A program made the position numbers and the translations under genes. Under the pieces are notes generated by a model. It was not told where the DNA came from and ran no database searches. It worked only from the letters and a program-made list of their open reading frames with translations. A stretch of DNA of 60,717 nucleotides, from NCBI GenBank assembly GCA_028723455.1, contig JAQYEW010000049.1:1-60717 (forward strand). The letters are read 5' to 3'. How positions within the stretch are numbered: position 1 is the stretch's first letter; the number at the start of each line of letters is the position of its first letter. This document shows, in pieces, positions 7,499 through 15,496 of the stretch. Origin of the DNA: Prevotellaceae bacterium (GTDB taxonomy: Bacteria; Bacteroidota; Bacteroidia; Bacteroidales; Bacteroidaceae).

Positions 7499-10400
7499 TT
7501 ATTGTATGATGATTTTACCAAACTGCTTGAAGTTCGCTGTTCGGAGTTCATAGAGATAGACGCCGGGAGAAAGCCCTGCGGTGGACAGACGCACCTCGTT
7601 GTCCGTCTCTCCCAAAGTAATCTTACGTAACAGCGCACCCTTGGCATTGTGCAGCGTGAAGATTTTAGTTACGGGCAGCCCGCTAACGGAGAGAGACAGT
7701 TCGGCACCCGCCTTTGCCACCTCCACACGGGGGTCGATTCCCTCGGGCATACGGACAGAGACGGTGGGGTCGCCCGTACGAATAAACTGGCTCAGGGTAT
7801 GGGCGTGCGTACCCTCGGGGGTAGTTACCTGAAGCGTTACGTCATACACACCGGGACGCCCGAAGCGCACACGGGGATTACGGGCGGTAGCATCACTGAC
7901 CCATTCCGGTTGGGGCGAGAAAGACCAGAGCCAGGATACGTTCTCCTGATTAACGATGGAGTAACTATCAAACTGCACCTCCGTTTGCGGAGCTCCTGTC
8001 AGATTTCCTTGCCCCAGGTTCAATGCCATTGGCTGGGCAAGGGGAGCAAAGCGGGGACGATAGAGCGGAATCTCCCATATTCCTTGGCTGGTGGCCGCAC
8101 GCAGTTTTCCCTCCTTGTAGAACGGCACCAAGCGTGTGATACGAGCGCCGGGATTAAGACCGTCCGAATAGTCAATCCAGTCGGTCATGGTATCGTCCTT
8201 GTAAAACACGGAAGCTCCATCCGCCGTGGCCAAATATACCCCATTGTGTTCGTCGCCCGCAAGCACCACCCACTGAAACAATCGTTTCTTCAAGGCATCA
8301 GAGAGCGGGTTCACCCACGTATTGCCACCGTCTGTGGTATAGGCCACACAGCCAGGTTCGTTGCTGTACACATGCCAAAGTTTCTGTTCGTTTTTGGGGT
8401 CGACGGCAATGGCCGAGGCTATTGAACCTCGATAGTCCATCCCCTCAAAGGCCCGTGTGGGCAGCATGTCCCAAGTGGTTCCGCCGTCGGAGGATCTGTA
8501 GATGTCGTAACAACCTGCCAGATAAATATAGTCGGGGTTGGAGCGGGCGAAAGCGTAGCTGCATATAATTTCACCATCCGTGCTGTACAGAAGGCGGAAA
8601 GTACGCCCCTCGTCTTCCGTCAGGTAAAGCTGGTCCGATTCCTCCGTGGAGCGCATGATGAAGCGTCGCGCAAAACGCGGGTCGAAAGCAATCTCGCCAT
8701 TGGTACGCAGGGTTTCGTAGGGTTTCTTCGACATTTTGTTATAGAAGAGTTGCGGAACGCCGTCAAGACGTTCAGGAGCAATCACGGTGGCTGCATCCGA
8801 AAAGTAAGCCTTACGCGGCTCGCTGAGCAGGATGTGCCCTGTGGACTGTTCCACACCTCCCACGTGCAGCGTATTGCCCTCGCCATAGCTGGCAGCGTGC
8901 AATACGTCGCCGTTATGCCAGCGCCCTCCCGCCATGATGTCTTCGTTCCATCCCTGACCGAAACCATGGTAGTCTGCCGCATAGATACCCGCATGGCGAT
9001 TCTCGCCTTTCGTCGCAAAGAAATCGGCAGAGTACTTCACACCGCCGTCCGTAACGATCCACGTGTCCGTGCCGGACACGGCGATGTCCTGGATGTCGGG
9101 GTGCATTTGTTCGGGACGTATGTAGCCGCCGATGGCGTTCTCGTTCCAATTGCCCTTGCCCCCTCGCGTAGAACGGTAGGCGTTGCACAGTCCGTAAATT
9201 AGATGCTCGGGGTCGGTACTGGAAACGCCGAGGGTCATATCAAAATAGCCCTGTCCGCCATTGGGTTCGTCGGCAAAGCCCGAAAAGGTGTTTGTATGCG
9301 GGCGAGCGGTGTCTCTGGTTGTCTGGTCGGTCCAGGTACGACCTCCGTCCGTACTTTTAAGCAGATGCGGTGCACCCTGTCCGCCCAAAGCCCCTTGGTC
9401 ATAGGCGCTCATGGAACGGTTCACCAAGGCATAGACATAGTCCTCGCCACCAGTAGCTTGGCTCACCGCCAGACGACCGGCACAAACAGGCGATACGGGC
9501 AATGCGGAAGCGGTAAAGGTTTCGCCGCCGTTTTCCGAGATATAAAAACGGAAGCCCTCCTCGCCTCGCGGCTTCACCAGGGCATAGATGCGAAGCGGAT
9601 GGTTGGGTTGCAACTCGTGGTCGTGTCCAATGCCGTCCAGCGTCTGGCGAAAACTCCTGCCACCGTCGCGCGAGACGAAAAAGCCGCCTTGGGCATCGCT
9701 TTGGATGCCTCCACAGAGCGTGATATGCTGCGGATCAGCAGGATTGATGCGGATGCTGTTCACGCGGCACTGAATACCTGGTTCACGCGTCCAGTTCTCT
9801 CCCCCGTCCGTGCTTTTCCACAGGTGTTGTCCGCCACCCACATAAACCGTGTTGGCATCCGCGGGAGACACCTGAATGGCGTAGATGGGTCCGCCAAAAT
9901 CATGCTCCCCTCTACAGGCCTTCCACGAGCGTCCTTTATCCGTGGTCTTAAATACCACACCTGTTTCCGTTCCGCAATACACCACACGGCTATCTGTGGG
10001 TGCCACGGCGATACGATAGACACATACCTGAGAGTCCTTTTCACGAATACCACTTCCCGGGTTCTCGTAGGTGGCATTAGGCCCGATATTCCGCCACACG
10101 GGCACAGAACTTTCCACACCACGTGTCATGGGGCGCGTGGCAACGGCGTTGCGCCGGTCCAGCTGAGCTTCGAACTCCGCAAAGGTGGGCAGAACGATCT
10201 TCCCTCCCTTGCGTACATAGGGGCGGTAGGCTTTCTCCCAGCGACGATAGAAATTCACGGCAGGCTTACGCTCCAAGGTCTTCACACGTGCATCCACATC
10301 TTCGGCCAACCAACGGCGAAAGAGGGAGTCCATCGTTACAAAATTCACATTCGAAGGTGTGCGGGCGATGGCAGCCATCCACTCCGGCGCACCCAAAGGG

Positions 10401-10510
10401 AGTGGTTCGGGGGTATAGGGATCAAAATGGGGTTTTGTCTGCGACCAGGCGTGTAAGGGCAGGAAAAACGCTCCCAAAACAAGCAGGCGCATGTTTTTTT
10501 TCTGTGACAT
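7499..10510 (-). CDS. T9SS-exported beta-propeller (BNR/sortilin-like) and PKD protein, copy B
   Basis: A 1003-residue paralogue of the next gene in the operon, with the same order of parts: signal peptide (ends PLHAWSQ), N-terminal region with FRRWLAED and FYRRWEKAYRPYV, repeated Asp-box turns (TTDKGRSW, STDGGENW, SRDGGRSF, SENGGETF, STDGGRTW, TEDEGRTF, SSDGGTTW, TTDGGNTW), a PKD-type domain near 845-910 (YDVTLQVTTPEG) and a C-terminal T9SS type A sorting domain (FTLHNAKGALLRKITLGE to GVYLYEL and GKIIIQ). It should be carried across the outer membrane and attached to or released from the surface. As first gene of the operon it lies downstream of a TAACTTTG promoter box. Two copies of nearly equal length point to duplication followed by divergence. 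Confidence 0.88.
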   Translation of the reverse strand: MSQKKNMRLLVLGAFFLPLHAWSQTKPHFDPYTPEPLPLGAPEWMAAIARTPSNVNFVTMDSLFRRWLAEDVDARVKTLERKPAVNFYRRWEKAYRPYVRKGGKIVLPTFAEFEAQLDRRNAVATRPMTRGVESSVPVWRNIGPNATYENPGSGIREKDSQVCVYRIAVAPTDSRVVYCGTETGVVFKTTDKGRSWKACRGEHDFGGPIYAIQVSPADANTVYVGGGQHLWKSTDGGENWTREPGIQCRVNSIRINPADPQHITLCGGIQSDAQGGFFVSRDGGRSFRQTLDGIGHDHELQPNHPLRIYALVKPRGEEGFRFYISENGGETFTASALPVSPVCAGRLAVSQATGGEDYVYALVNRSMSAYDQGALGGQGAPHLLKSTDGGRTWTDQTTRDTARPHTNTFSGFADEPNGGQGYFDMTLGVSSTDPEHLIYGLCNAYRSTRGGKGNWNENAIGGYIRPEQMHPDIQDIAVSGTDTWIVTDGGVKYSADFFATKGENRHAGIYAADYHGFGQGWNEDIMAGGRWHNGDVLHAASYGEGNTLHVGGVEQSTGHILLSEPRKAYFSDAATVIAPERLDGVPQLFYNKMSKKPYETLRTNGEIAFDPRFARRFIMRSTEESDQLYLTEDEGRTFRLLYSTDGEIICSYAFARSNPDYIYLAGCYDIYRSSDGGTTWDMLPTRAFEGMDYRGSIASAIAVDPKNEQKLWHVYSNEPGCVAYTTDGGNTWVNPLSDALKKRLFQWVVLAGDEHNGVYLATADGASVFYKDDTMTDWIDYSDGLNPGARITRLVPFYKEGKLRAATSQGIWEIPLYRPRFAPLAQPMALNLGQGNLTGAPQTEVQFDSYSIVNQENVSWLWSFSPQPEWVSDATARNPRVRFGRPGVYDVTLQVTTPEGTHAHTLSQFIRTGDPTVSVRMPEGIDPRVEVAKAGAELSLSVSGLPVTKIFTLHNAKGALLRKITLGETDNEVRLSTAGLSPGVYLYELRTANFKQFGKIIIQ

Positions 10511-10538
10511 AAAGCTATATCATCATTGGTATTATGGA

Positions 10539-10546
10539 CAAAGTTA
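10539..10546 (-). promoter_or_regulatory. Putative -7 box (TAACTTTG) of the propeller/TonB operon
   Basis: On the minus strand TAACTTTG matches the Bacteroidetes TAnnTTTG element about 29 bases before the start codon at 10510. No clear TTTG is found at the -33 position, so the promoter is probable but weak or regulated. Confidence 0.5.
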
Positions 10547-10599
10547 ACGAATTTTCAGCTATTTGAAGCACTTTTCGGAAAATAACATAGTTCACAAAC

Positions 10600-10668
10600 G
10601 AATCCACCAAAATCGAAGAACAGCCAAAGGATGGGAATTAAGCCCTGTCCTTTGGCTGTTCTTTTCTT
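10600..10668. terminator. Bidirectional hairpin; right copy of the structured direct repeat
   Basis: A perfect 16-bp stem (10616-10631 with 10648-10663) with the same CAGCCAAAGGA core, the same 16-base loop length and the same upstream sequence (GAAtCCACCAAA..CGAA) as the copy at 2163-2230. It probably terminates metY on the minus strand. Its better T-tract (TTCTTTTCTTTCC) faces right, where no plus-strand gene precedes it, which argues that the element is a duplicated unit and not merely a local terminator. Confidence 0.8.
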
Positions 10669-10680
10669 TCCAAAAACTGT

Positions 10681-11973
10681 TCAAATCGTTGCCATCTTGT
10701 CCAGTGCCTGGCGGAGATCAGCAAGGATGTCTTCAATATCCTCGATGCCCACACTCAGGCGGATAAGGTCTGGTGCCACACCCGCCTCGCGCAGTTGCTG
10801 ATCCGAGAGCTGGCGATGCGTATGGCTGGCGGGGTGAAGCACACACGTGCGCGCATCCGCCACGTGAGTAACGATGTTCACCATTTCCAACGAATCCATG
10901 AAGCGAACCGCCGTCTCGCGATCGCCCTTCAGTCCGAAGGCAATCACACCGCACGACCCCTGGGGCACGTACTTTTGAGCGCGCGAATAATTGGGGTCAT
11001 CCTTCAATCCGCTGTAATGCACCCATGCCACACGTGGATCGTCGTGGAGAAACTCCGCCACGGCCTGGGCATTCCTGCAATGCTGCGCCATACGCAAATG
11101 CAGCGTTTGCAAGCCGAGGTTGAGGATGAAGGAGTTCATCGGTGCGGGTATGGAGCCAAGGTCGCGCATCAGCTGCGCCACCAGTTTGGTGATATAGCCC
11201 ATCTTGCCAAAGGCTTTTACGTAGGTCAGCCCATGATAGCTCTCGTCAGGCGTGCACAGGCCGGGAAACTTGTCGGCGTGCGCCATCCAGTCGAAATTGC
11301 CACTGTCCACGACAGCACCGCCCACCTGCGATGCCGTGCCATCCATGTATTTCGTTGTGGAATGGGTAATGATGTCCGCCCCCCATTCAAAGGGACGACA
11401 GTTGACGGGCGTAGCGAATGTATTATCCACAATCAGGGGAACACCATTCCTATGGGCAATGCGGGCGAACTTCTCGATGTCCAGTACGGCACAGCCGGGA
11501 TTCGAGATGGTTTCGCCAAACACAGCCTTCGTGTTGGGGCGAAAAGCCTTTTGGATTTCCTCTTCCCCGGCTTCAGGGCTGACAAAGGTACAGTCAATGC
11601 CCAATTTCTTCAGCGTAACGCCAAAGAGGTTGAAAGTGCCGCCATAGATTTCGGCGGAAGCAACGATGTGGTCGCCCGCACCCATGATATTGAAAACGGC
11701 ATAAAAATTCGCCGCCTGACCGCTCGAAGTAAGCACACAGCCCACACCACCCTCCAACTGGGCTATCTTACGCGCCACGGCATCATTGGTGGGATTCTGC
11801 AGACGGGTATAGAAATAGCCCTCTTTCTTCAGGTCGAAAAGCTGGGCCATCTCCTCCGTGTTGTCATATTTGAAAGTGGTGCTTTGGATGATTGGCACTT
11901 CAACCGGCTCTCCGTTCCCGGGTTCGTAACCACCTCGCACACAGATGGAAGCGGTTTTCAGATTATGTTTCAT
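10681..11973 (-). CDS. metY: O-acetylhomoserine aminocarboxypropyltransferase (sulfhydrylase)
   Basis: A 430-residue PLP enzyme of the Cys/Met metabolism family. It makes homocysteine (or cysteine) from O-acetyl-homoserine and sulfide. Visible hallmarks are YFYTRLQNPTNDAVARKIAQLEGG, the cofactor contact SSGQAANFYA, the VDNTFATP segment, and the PLP-binding Lys208 in HSTTKYMDG. The C-terminal part (VGIEDIEDILADLRQAL) is complete. A GTG at 12000 would extend the frame by nine codons, but the promoter -7 box lies at 12000-12007, so transcription must begin after it; ATG 11973 is therefore chosen. Transcribed alone, with the hairpin at 10600-10668 downstream. Confidence 0.93.
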   Translation of the reverse strand: MKHNLKTASICVRGGYEPGNGEPVEVPIIQSTTFKYDNTEEMAQLFDLKKEGYFYTRLQNPTNDAVARKIAQLEGGVGCVLTSSGQAANFYAVFNIMGAGDHIVASAEIYGGTFNLFGVTLKKLGIDCTFVSPEAGEEEIQKAFRPNTKAVFGETISNPGCAVLDIEKFARIAHRNGVPLIVDNTFATPVNCRPFEWGADIITHSTTKYMDGTASQVGGAVVDSGNFDWMAHADKFPGLCTPDESYHGLTYVKAFGKMGYITKLVAQLMRDLGSIPAPMNSFILNLGLQTLHLRMAQHCRNAQAVAEFLHDDPRVAWVHYSGLKDDPNYSRAQKYVPQGSCGVIAFGLKGDRETAVRFMDSLEMVNIVTHVADARTCVLHPASHTHRQLSDQQLREAGVAPDLIRLSVGIEDIEDILADLRQALDKMATI

Positions 11974-11999
11974 ACGATATGGATTAATTATCTTCGGCA

Positions 12000-12007
12000 C
12001 AAATTTA
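12000..12007 (-). promoter_or_regulatory. Putative -7 box (TAAATTTG) of metY
   Basis: On the minus strand TAAATTTG fits TAnnTTTG and would start RNA near 11994, about 20 bases before the ATG at 11973. There is no well-placed TTTG upstream. Confidence 0.5.
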
Positions 12008-12479
12008 CTTATTTATTTTGATTTTTTCATGCAATCACACATGAAAAGCTTAAAAGTAATGCGAAACGACAGTCATTCAAATTGACAAAATGATTTCTTT
12101 TCCGCTGTTTTCGTAACAGAACGACAACGGAGAAAACATGCCTTTCAAACACATTCTGGAAAAACAAGGACGCTCAACGAGCCTTCTCTTTGCTTCTGTC
12201 CGGCCAAATTCAGAAACAACTACATACTTTTTTGAAAACATATAGATAGTTTTGCAAAAACATATAGTTGTTTTGAACGCGCCAACACATAGGTTTCGCG
12301 CCCAAAATCCACGCAAAATGAAAGGAAAAGGGGAACAAACTGACGAAATCAGCAAATAAAACACTGATTATCAATACAAATAAATACACCAATAAATCCG
12401 ACCGAGGAAAGAAGAAAATACAGAAACAAGATTCTGACAGGCTTAGGAAATATCAAATTGTCATCATTTTGGCGTTTCG
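12008..12479. other. AT-rich intergenic region between divergent metY and trpB2
   Basis: About 470 bases without a convincing gene; the only open frames lack start context and recognisable sequence. Its notable content is the iterated A/T-tract block at 12222-12278, listed separately. The trpB2 promoter begins right at its end. No riboswitch or tRNA fold was recognised. Confidence 0.5.
12222..12278. repeat. Iterated A-tract/CATATAG/T-tract block (copy 1)
   Basis: Two adjacent units of about 23 bases read GAAAACATATAGATAGTTTT and AAAAACATATAGTTGTTTTG. Each is an imperfect palindrome: an A-run, CATATAG and a T-run. A related block is at 39935-40024. The alternating A- and T-tracts suggest intrinsically bent DNA or a repeated protein-binding site. 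Confidence 0.5.
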
Positions 12480-12511
12480 TTTGGACATGTGGAAGAAAAG
12501 GTGTACTTTTG
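12480..12511 (+). promoter_or_regulatory. Promoter of trpB2 (TTTG-N20-TACTTTTG)
   Basis: A -33 TTTG (12480-12483), a 20-base spacer and a -7 TACTTTTG (12504-12511) give a full match to the Bacteroidetes housekeeping promoter. RNA should start near 12517, leaving a leader of about 33 bases before the ATG at 12550. Confidence 0.8.
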
Positions 12512-12549
12512 TTTTTCGTTTGATATAGCATAAAAAACATTTCATACGC

Positions 12550-13917
12550 ATGAGCAACAGACAGAAACGCTTCTTCCTCAGCGAAGAAGAAATCCCCACC
12601 CAGTGGTATAACATCCAGGCGGATATGGTCAACAAGCCTCTGCCCCCCTTGAACCCTGCCACGCGCCAAGCCCTGAAAACCGAGGATCTTTTCCCCATCT
12701 TCGCCGAAGAGCTTTGCCGTCAGGAACTGGACCAGGAGCACGCCTGGATTCCCATCCCCGAGGAAGTGAGGGAGATGTACAAATACTACCGTTCCACACC
12801 CCTTGTGCGCGCCTACGGTTTGGAAAAGGCACTGGACACCCCCGCACATATTTACTTCAAGAACGAGAGCGTTTCGCCCGTTGGCTCACACAAACTGAAC
12901 TCTGCTCTGCCACAAGCCTATTACTGCAAGCAACAGGGCATCACGAACGTTACCACAGAAACGGGCGCAGGACAATGGGGCACCGCCCTTAGCTATGCCG
13001 CCAAGGCCTTCGGCCTGGAGGCAGCCGTTTACCAGGTGAAGATTTCCTACAACCAGAAACCTTACCGCCGCAGCATCATGCAGACCTATGGCGCCCAGGT
13101 AACGGCCTCGCCCTCCATGTCCACCCGTGCGGGCAAGGATATCCTGACGCGCGAACCCAACAACCAAGGCTCCTTGGGTACCGCCATTTCCGAGGCCATC
13201 GAACTGGCACTGAACACCCCCAACTGCCGATACACCCTTGGCTCCGTGCTGAGCCACGTTACGCTGCACCAGACCATCATCGGACTGGAGGCCGAGAAGC
13301 AGATGGAGATGGCCGGCGAGTACCCCGACATCGTTATCGGATGCTTCGGCGGCGGCAGCAACTTCGGCGGCATTTCCTTCCCCTTCATGCGCCACAACAT
13401 CCTGGAGGGGAAGCAGACGCGCTTCATCGCCGCCGAGCCGGACAGCTGTCCCAAGTTGACCCGAGGCATCTTCCAATACGACTTTGGCGACGTGGCCGGC
13501 TACACTCCCCTGCTGCCCATGTTCACGCTGGGTCATGATTTCATGCCTGCCAACATCCACGCCGGCGGTCTGCGCTACCACGGTGCCGGTGTCATCGTCA
13601 GCCAACTCCTGAAAGACAAATACATGGAGGCGATGGACATTCCGCAGTTGGAAACCTTTGATGCCGGTATTCTCTTTGCCCAAAGCGAAGGCCTCATCCC
13701 CGCTCCCGAATCGTGCCACGCCATCGCCGCTGCCATCCGCGAGGCCAAGCACTGCAAGGAGACAGGCGAGGAGAAGGTTATCCTCTTCAACCTCTCGGGT
13801 CATGGACTCATCGACATTCCGGCCTACGACCAATACCTCTCCGGTTCTTTGCAGAACTTCCAGGTTACTGACGAACAGGTAAAAGCCAACATTTCGAAAC
13901 TGGACCAGATTATCTGA
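12550..13917 (+). CDS. trpB: Tryptophan synthase beta chain, TrpB2 type
   Basis: A 455-residue PLP enzyme that condenses indole with serine to give tryptophan. It belongs to the long TrpB2 branch (about 450 residues against about 400 for TrpB1). The PLP lysine is Lys115 in PVGSHKLNSAL, the active-site loop is ETGAGQWGTALS, and the phosphate-binding loop is GCFGGGSNFGG. The ending LFNLSGHGLIDIPAYDQYL is typical of this branch. It stands alone, with no trpA or other trp gene adjacent, and has its own strong promoter and a terminator at 13938-13980. Standalone TrpB2 enzymes are usually thought to salvage free indole; that role here is inference. Confidence 0.93.
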   Translation: MSNRQKRFFLSEEEIPTQWYNIQADMVNKPLPPLNPATRQALKTEDLFPIFAEELCRQELDQEHAWIPIPEEVREMYKYYRSTPLVRAYGLEKALDTPAHIYFKNESVSPVGSHKLNSALPQAYYCKQQGITNVTTETGAGQWGTALSYAAKAFGLEAAVYQVKISYNQKPYRRSIMQTYGAQVTASPSMSTRAGKDILTREPNNQGSLGTAISEAIELALNTPNCRYTLGSVLSHVTLHQTIIGLEAEKQMEMAGEYPDIVIGCFGGGSNFGGISFPFMRHNILEGKQTRFIAAEPDSCPKLTRGIFQYDFGDVAGYTPLLPMFTLGHDFMPANIHAGGLRYHGAGVIVSQLLKDKYMEAMDIPQLETFDAGILFAQSEGLIPAPESCHAIAAAIREAKHCKETGEEKVILFNLSGHGLIDIPAYDQYLSGSLQNFQVTDEQVKANISKLDQII

Positions 13918-13937
13918 CCAGAGAGGTTATACAGAAA

Positions 13938-13980
13938 AAGACGGCCTACACGCATAGATTTACGTGTTGGCCGTCTTCTT
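13938..13980. terminator. Bidirectional terminator between trpB2 and cobQ
   Basis: Stem AAGACGGCCTACACG (938-952) pairs with CGTGTTGGCCGTCTT (963-977) with one mismatch. T-rich tails follow on both strands, serving the two convergent genes. Confidence 0.85.
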
Positions 13981-15486
13981 TTATCCCTCGTTCCTGAGTA
14001 TCCCGTAAAGCCGGGGAATATCCACATGACGCCGCACATGGTCGGCCAGACGGTCGTACTGTTGCTGCTTGAAAGCATGGTAGTCCTGCAAGCCTGTCCC
14101 GGACTGTTTTCCGACAAAGGGCTCTAACAGATACGCCACAAACGGCGCATTGTCCAAAATGCCATGAACATAGGTGCCCATACAGCCATCGTGGGAAACG
14201 CATCCTTCAGGCGTGTTGCCGTCCTCCAGGATGTTCAGCGGTTGGAACCACGCACCGTCCGTAGGCCTGGTGCGTCCCATGTGAATCTCATAACCCTGCA
14301 TGGGAAAGTCCGGCTCGTCCGGTTCCGAAGCCAAGCGGAAATGCACCTGACGCGTTATCTTTTCGTTTGTAATTTCGGTGCTCACGGGCAACAGGCCCAA
14401 ACCCGGGATGCGTTCCTGGCTGCCTTCCACATGGTCGGGATCCAACACCTCCTGCCCCATCATCTGATAGCCCCCGCAGATGCCCATCACGCGAACACCA
14501 CGCCGATGGGCCCTGAGGATGGCCTCGGCAACACCATTCCGACGCAGTTCTCCAAGGTCAGCAATGGTGGTTTTCGTTCCAGGAAGCAGGATGAGGTCAG
14601 CCTTCTCCAATTCGCTTACGTTGTTGGTAAAGAAAAGGTGGACGCGCGCATCGTGCTCCAGAACATCGAAATCCGTGAAGTTGCTCATGTGGCGCAACAA
14701 CACCACAGCGATATTTATCTTCCCCCGCTCCGCCCTCCGGCACTTCGTCGCCAGGGCAACGCTGTCCTCCGCCTCGATATGGATGTCGCTAAAATAGGGG
14801 ACAACGCCCAGCACGGGGACATGACACAACTGCTCCAGCATACTGCGACCGGCGTCAAACAAACGCTCGTCTCCCCGGAACTTATTTATAATGATACCTT
14901 TGATGTGTTTCCTTTCCTGAGGCGTGAGCAACATCAGCGTCCCATAGACACTGGCAAAAACCCCACCGCGGTCGATATCGGCCACCAGCACCACATCGGC
15001 ACCGGCATACATGGCCATGGGCATATTCACCAGATCCGTATCGCGCAGGTTGATTTCGGCAATGCTGCCCGCCCCCTCCATGACGATGGGGTTATAGCGC
15101 ACCCGAAGGCGGTCAAAGGCGGCGCATACCTCACGCCGCAGTTCCTCGCGACCCTCCTTGCGGAAATAGTCATAGGCACTTTGGGTACCGATAGGCCGGC
15201 CGTTCAGCACTACCTGCGACGAACAATCGCCCTGTGGCTTCAGCAAGAGGGGGTTCATGTCCGTATGACAAGGCACTCCTGCCGCCTCCGCCTGCATGGC
15301 TTGGGCACGCCCTATCTCCAGCCCATCGGGTGTGGCGTAGGAGTTAAGCGCCATATTCTGCGCCTTGAAAGGTGCGGGATGATAACCGTCCTGAAGAAAG
15401 ATACGGCACAATGCCGTGGCCAGCACACTCTTGCCCACGTCGCTACCCGTTCCGGCCAGCATAAGAGGATGCAGCCCACCACGCAT
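13981..15486 (-). CDS. cobQ: Cobyric acid synthase (glutamine-hydrolysing)
   Basis: A 501-residue enzyme of the cobalamin pathway that amidates four side chains of adenosyl-cobyrinic acid a,c-diamide using glutamine and ATP. The N-terminal synthetase domain begins with the P-loop-like GTGSDVGKS (about 12-20) and KAQNMALNSYATPDGLEIGRAQAMQA. The C-terminal glutamine amidotransferase domain has its Cys nucleophile in MGICGGYQMMGQ (about residue 336) and the YEIHMGRT segment. ATG 15486 is chosen because the sequence just before it, AAGGGGAG with a 5-base gap, is a clear ribosome-binding site; earlier in-frame codons would overlap hisS. It lies 10 bases after hisS. No other cobalamin gene is in the window. 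Confidence 0.94.
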   Translation of the reverse strand: MRGGLHPLMLAGTGSDVGKSVLATALCRIFLQDGYHPAPFKAQNMALNSYATPDGLEIGRAQAMQAEAAGVPCHTDMNPLLLKPQGDCSSQVVLNGRPIGTQSAYDYFRKEGREELRREVCAAFDRLRVRYNPIVMEGAGSIAEINLRDTDLVNMPMAMYAGADVVLVADIDRGGVFASVYGTLMLLTPQERKHIKGIIINKFRGDERLFDAGRSMLEQLCHVPVLGVVPYFSDIHIEAEDSVALATKCRRAERGKINIAVVLLRHMSNFTDFDVLEHDARVHLFFTNNVSELEKADLILLPGTKTTIADLGELRRNGVAEAILRAHRRGVRVMGICGGYQMMGQEVLDPDHVEGSQERIPGLGLLPVSTEITNEKITRQVHFRLASEPDEPDFPMQGYEIHMGRTRPTDGAWFQPLNILEDGNTPEGCVSHDGCMGTYVHGILDNAPFVAYLLEPFVGKQSGTGLQDYHAFKQQQYDRLADHVRRHVDIPRLYGILRNEG

Positions 15487-15496
15487 ATCGCTCCCC

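Noticed and set aside
9203..10456. A 417-codon plus-strand open frame
   Set aside because: It is antisense to the propeller gene copy B, and its sequence shows no family features; codon bias of the real gene keeps the opposite frame open.
2248..10510. Polysaccharide utilisation locus around the TonB receptor
   Set aside because: No SusD homologue, glycoside hydrolase or hybrid two-component gene is present; the receptor motifs resemble haem receptors.
12077..12849. Several minus-strand open frames in the metY-trpB2 gap and beyond
   Set aside because: They are Phe/Cys/Ser-rich, without start context, and partly antisense to trpB2; they look like noise of an AT-rich gap.
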